64,000 nt of DNA from positions 124,001 to 188,000 of the forward strand of contig CALDYP010000011.1 of the NCBI GenBank assembly GCA_937944445.1. Direction: 5' to 3'. Of the stretch, positions 63,164 to 64,000 are shown piece by piece; the stretch's first letter is position 1; each line of letters starts with the position of its first letter. Source of the DNA: an uncultured Anaerolineae bacterium. GTDB taxonomy: Bacteria > Chloroflexota > Anaerolineae > Aggregatilineales > Phototrophicaceae. A program made the translations under genes and the position numbers. The notes beneath the pieces were generated by a model. The model was not told where the DNA came from, ran no database searches, and saw nothing but the letters and a program-made list of their open reading frames with translations.

Positions 63164-64000
63164 GCGGACGGACATTCAAACGATCATGATCATTGGCTCT
63201 GGGCCGATTGTGATCGGGCAAGCGTGCGAGTTTGACTACAGCGGCGTGCAGGCCTGTAAAGCGCTGCGCTCACATGGGTATCGCGTGGTGCTTGTCAACA
63301 GCAACCCGGCTACAATTATGACTGACCCGGAGTTTGCTGATGCGACATACATCGAGCCGCTGACTGCTGAGATCTGCGAGCAGATCATTGAGAAAGAGCG
63401 CCCCGACGTGCTGCTGCCGACGGTGGGCGGGCAGACGGCGCTCAATCTGGCGCTGCAGCTGCAAGAGACGGGCGTGCTCGCTCGTTACAACGTCGGCCTG
63501 ATCGGGGCGTCGTTGGAGAGCATCAAGCTGGCGGAAGATCGTCAGCTGTTCAAGGACACGATGGCCGAAATCGGCTTGAAATGCCCGCCGAGCCGCGTCG
63601 TGCGCACGGTGGATGAGGCGCTGGCGTTCGTTCAAGAGATCAGCTACCCGGCGCTGATCCGCCCGTCGTTCACGCTAGGCGGCAGTGGGGGCGGCGTCGC
63701 CTACAACGAGGCCGAACTGCGCGAGATCTGTGCCCGCGGGCTGCGCTTGTCGCCGGTGCACGAAGTGCTCGTAGACAAGAGCTTGCTGGGTTGGAAAGAA
63801 TACGAGTTGGAACTGATGCGAGACGCCAAGGGCAACTTTGTCGTCGTGTGCAGCATTGAAAATCTCGACCCGATGGGCGTCCACACTGGCGACAGCATCA
63901 CCGTAGCGCCCGCGCAAACGCTGACGGACAAGGAATTGCAGCGCCTGCGCAACATGTCGAAGGCCATCTTTGAGCGGATTGGCATCACCACGGGCGGGGC
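63156..64000 (+). CDS. carB: Carbamoyl-phosphate synthase large subunit (3' end outside window)
   Basis: The first 281 codons of the large subunit begin [30 protein letters not shown] and include [37 protein letters not shown] and the [45 protein letters not shown] block of the carboxyphosphate ATP-grasp domain. AAGGAG (63144-63149) lies 6 nt before the ATG at 63156, which overlaps the carA stop by 8 nt. The full family length is about 1,070 residues, so most of it is missing. Confidence 0.97.
   Translation, partial: MPKRTDIQTIMIIGSGPIVIGQACEFDYSGVQACKALRSHGYRVVLVNSNPATIMTDPEFADATYIEPLTAEICEQIIEKERPDVLLPTVGGQTALNLALQLQETGVLARYNVGLIGASLESIKLAEDRQLFKDTMAEIGLKCPPSRVVRTVDEALAFVQEISYPALIRPSFTLGGSGGGVAYNEAELREICARGLRLSPVHEVLVDKSLLGWKEYELELMRDAKGNFVVVCSIENLDPMGVHTGDSITVAPAQTLTDKELQRLRNMSKAIFERIGITTGG

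Noticed and set aside
61976-63175. 399-codon minus-strand frame opposite carA
   Set aside because: carA is a full-length, unmistakable family member on the plus strand; the antisense frame shows no motifs.

Overview
The window looks like chromosomal DNA of a bacterium of the phylum Chloroflexota, probably an Anaerolineae-type lineage. This is inferred from gene content and style: fused purine enzymes, a gamma-alpha fused 2-oxoacid:ferredoxin oxidoreductase, very large secreted proteins with long Thr/Pro-rich linkers, and Gld-like ABC plus DUF4340 clusters. No rRNA or tRNA is present, so the assignment cannot be fixed. Coding density is high. I see no phage, insertion sequence, integrase or CRISPR array.

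Layout. 1-3525: a PurL/PurQ fusion running off the left edge. 3677-6086: a Dabb protein, an MFS exporter and an enoyl-CoA hydratase. 6187-9603: a leader with a 27-codon ORF and an intrinsic terminator, then two PLP aminotransferases and a lipoprotein. 9675-13413: a deoxynucleoside kinase and korAB. 13452-17732 (minus): SGNH hydrolase, fabD, rpmF and glmS, with a glmS ribozyme in the glmS leader. 18072-21786 (minus): an acyltransferase, an rRNA pseudouridine synthase with a basic tail, and a glycosyltransferase. 21957-28293: an orphan response regulator; ddl, a membrane-anchored murF and a hydrolase; a secreted propeller-like protein; and psuG. 28361-43438: one 5,025-codon gene for a giant secreted subtilisin-like protease with a beta-helix and about 17 beta-sandwich modules. 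43622-44983: two small membrane proteins and an SRAP protein. 45008-53258 (minus): ftsK, an S1-domain protein, and an operon of sigA, a LiaF-like membrane protein, a GNAT and a membrane receptor ending in a sigma-4-like HTH. 53519-57406 (minus): an ABC exporter of the GldA/GldF/GldG type with a DUF4340 protein. 57596-64000: argC-argB-argD-argJ-carA-carB.

The most interesting signals are RNA-level. In front of argC a good promoter is followed by a 16-codon ORF ending in Arg-Arg-Arg-Pro-Arg-stop, then an 8-bp antiterminator that competes with an intrinsic terminator. This is the full architecture of ribosome-mediated attenuation, applied to arginine and carbamoyl phosphate synthesis. A second SD-ORF-terminator leader stands before the aminotransferase at 6386. 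The glmS leader carries a clear glmS ribozyme with about 40 extra nucleotides in its P2 domain. The giant protease contains two roughly 815-residue blocks with the same module order, indicating an old segmental duplication.

The genes otherwise describe a cell with peptidoglycan synthesis (glmS, ddl, murF), type II fatty acid synthesis (fabD), ferredoxin-linked 2-oxoacid oxidation (korAB) and de novo arginine and pyrimidine precursor synthesis. Promoters were called by eye from -35/-10 similarity and should be read as candidates.
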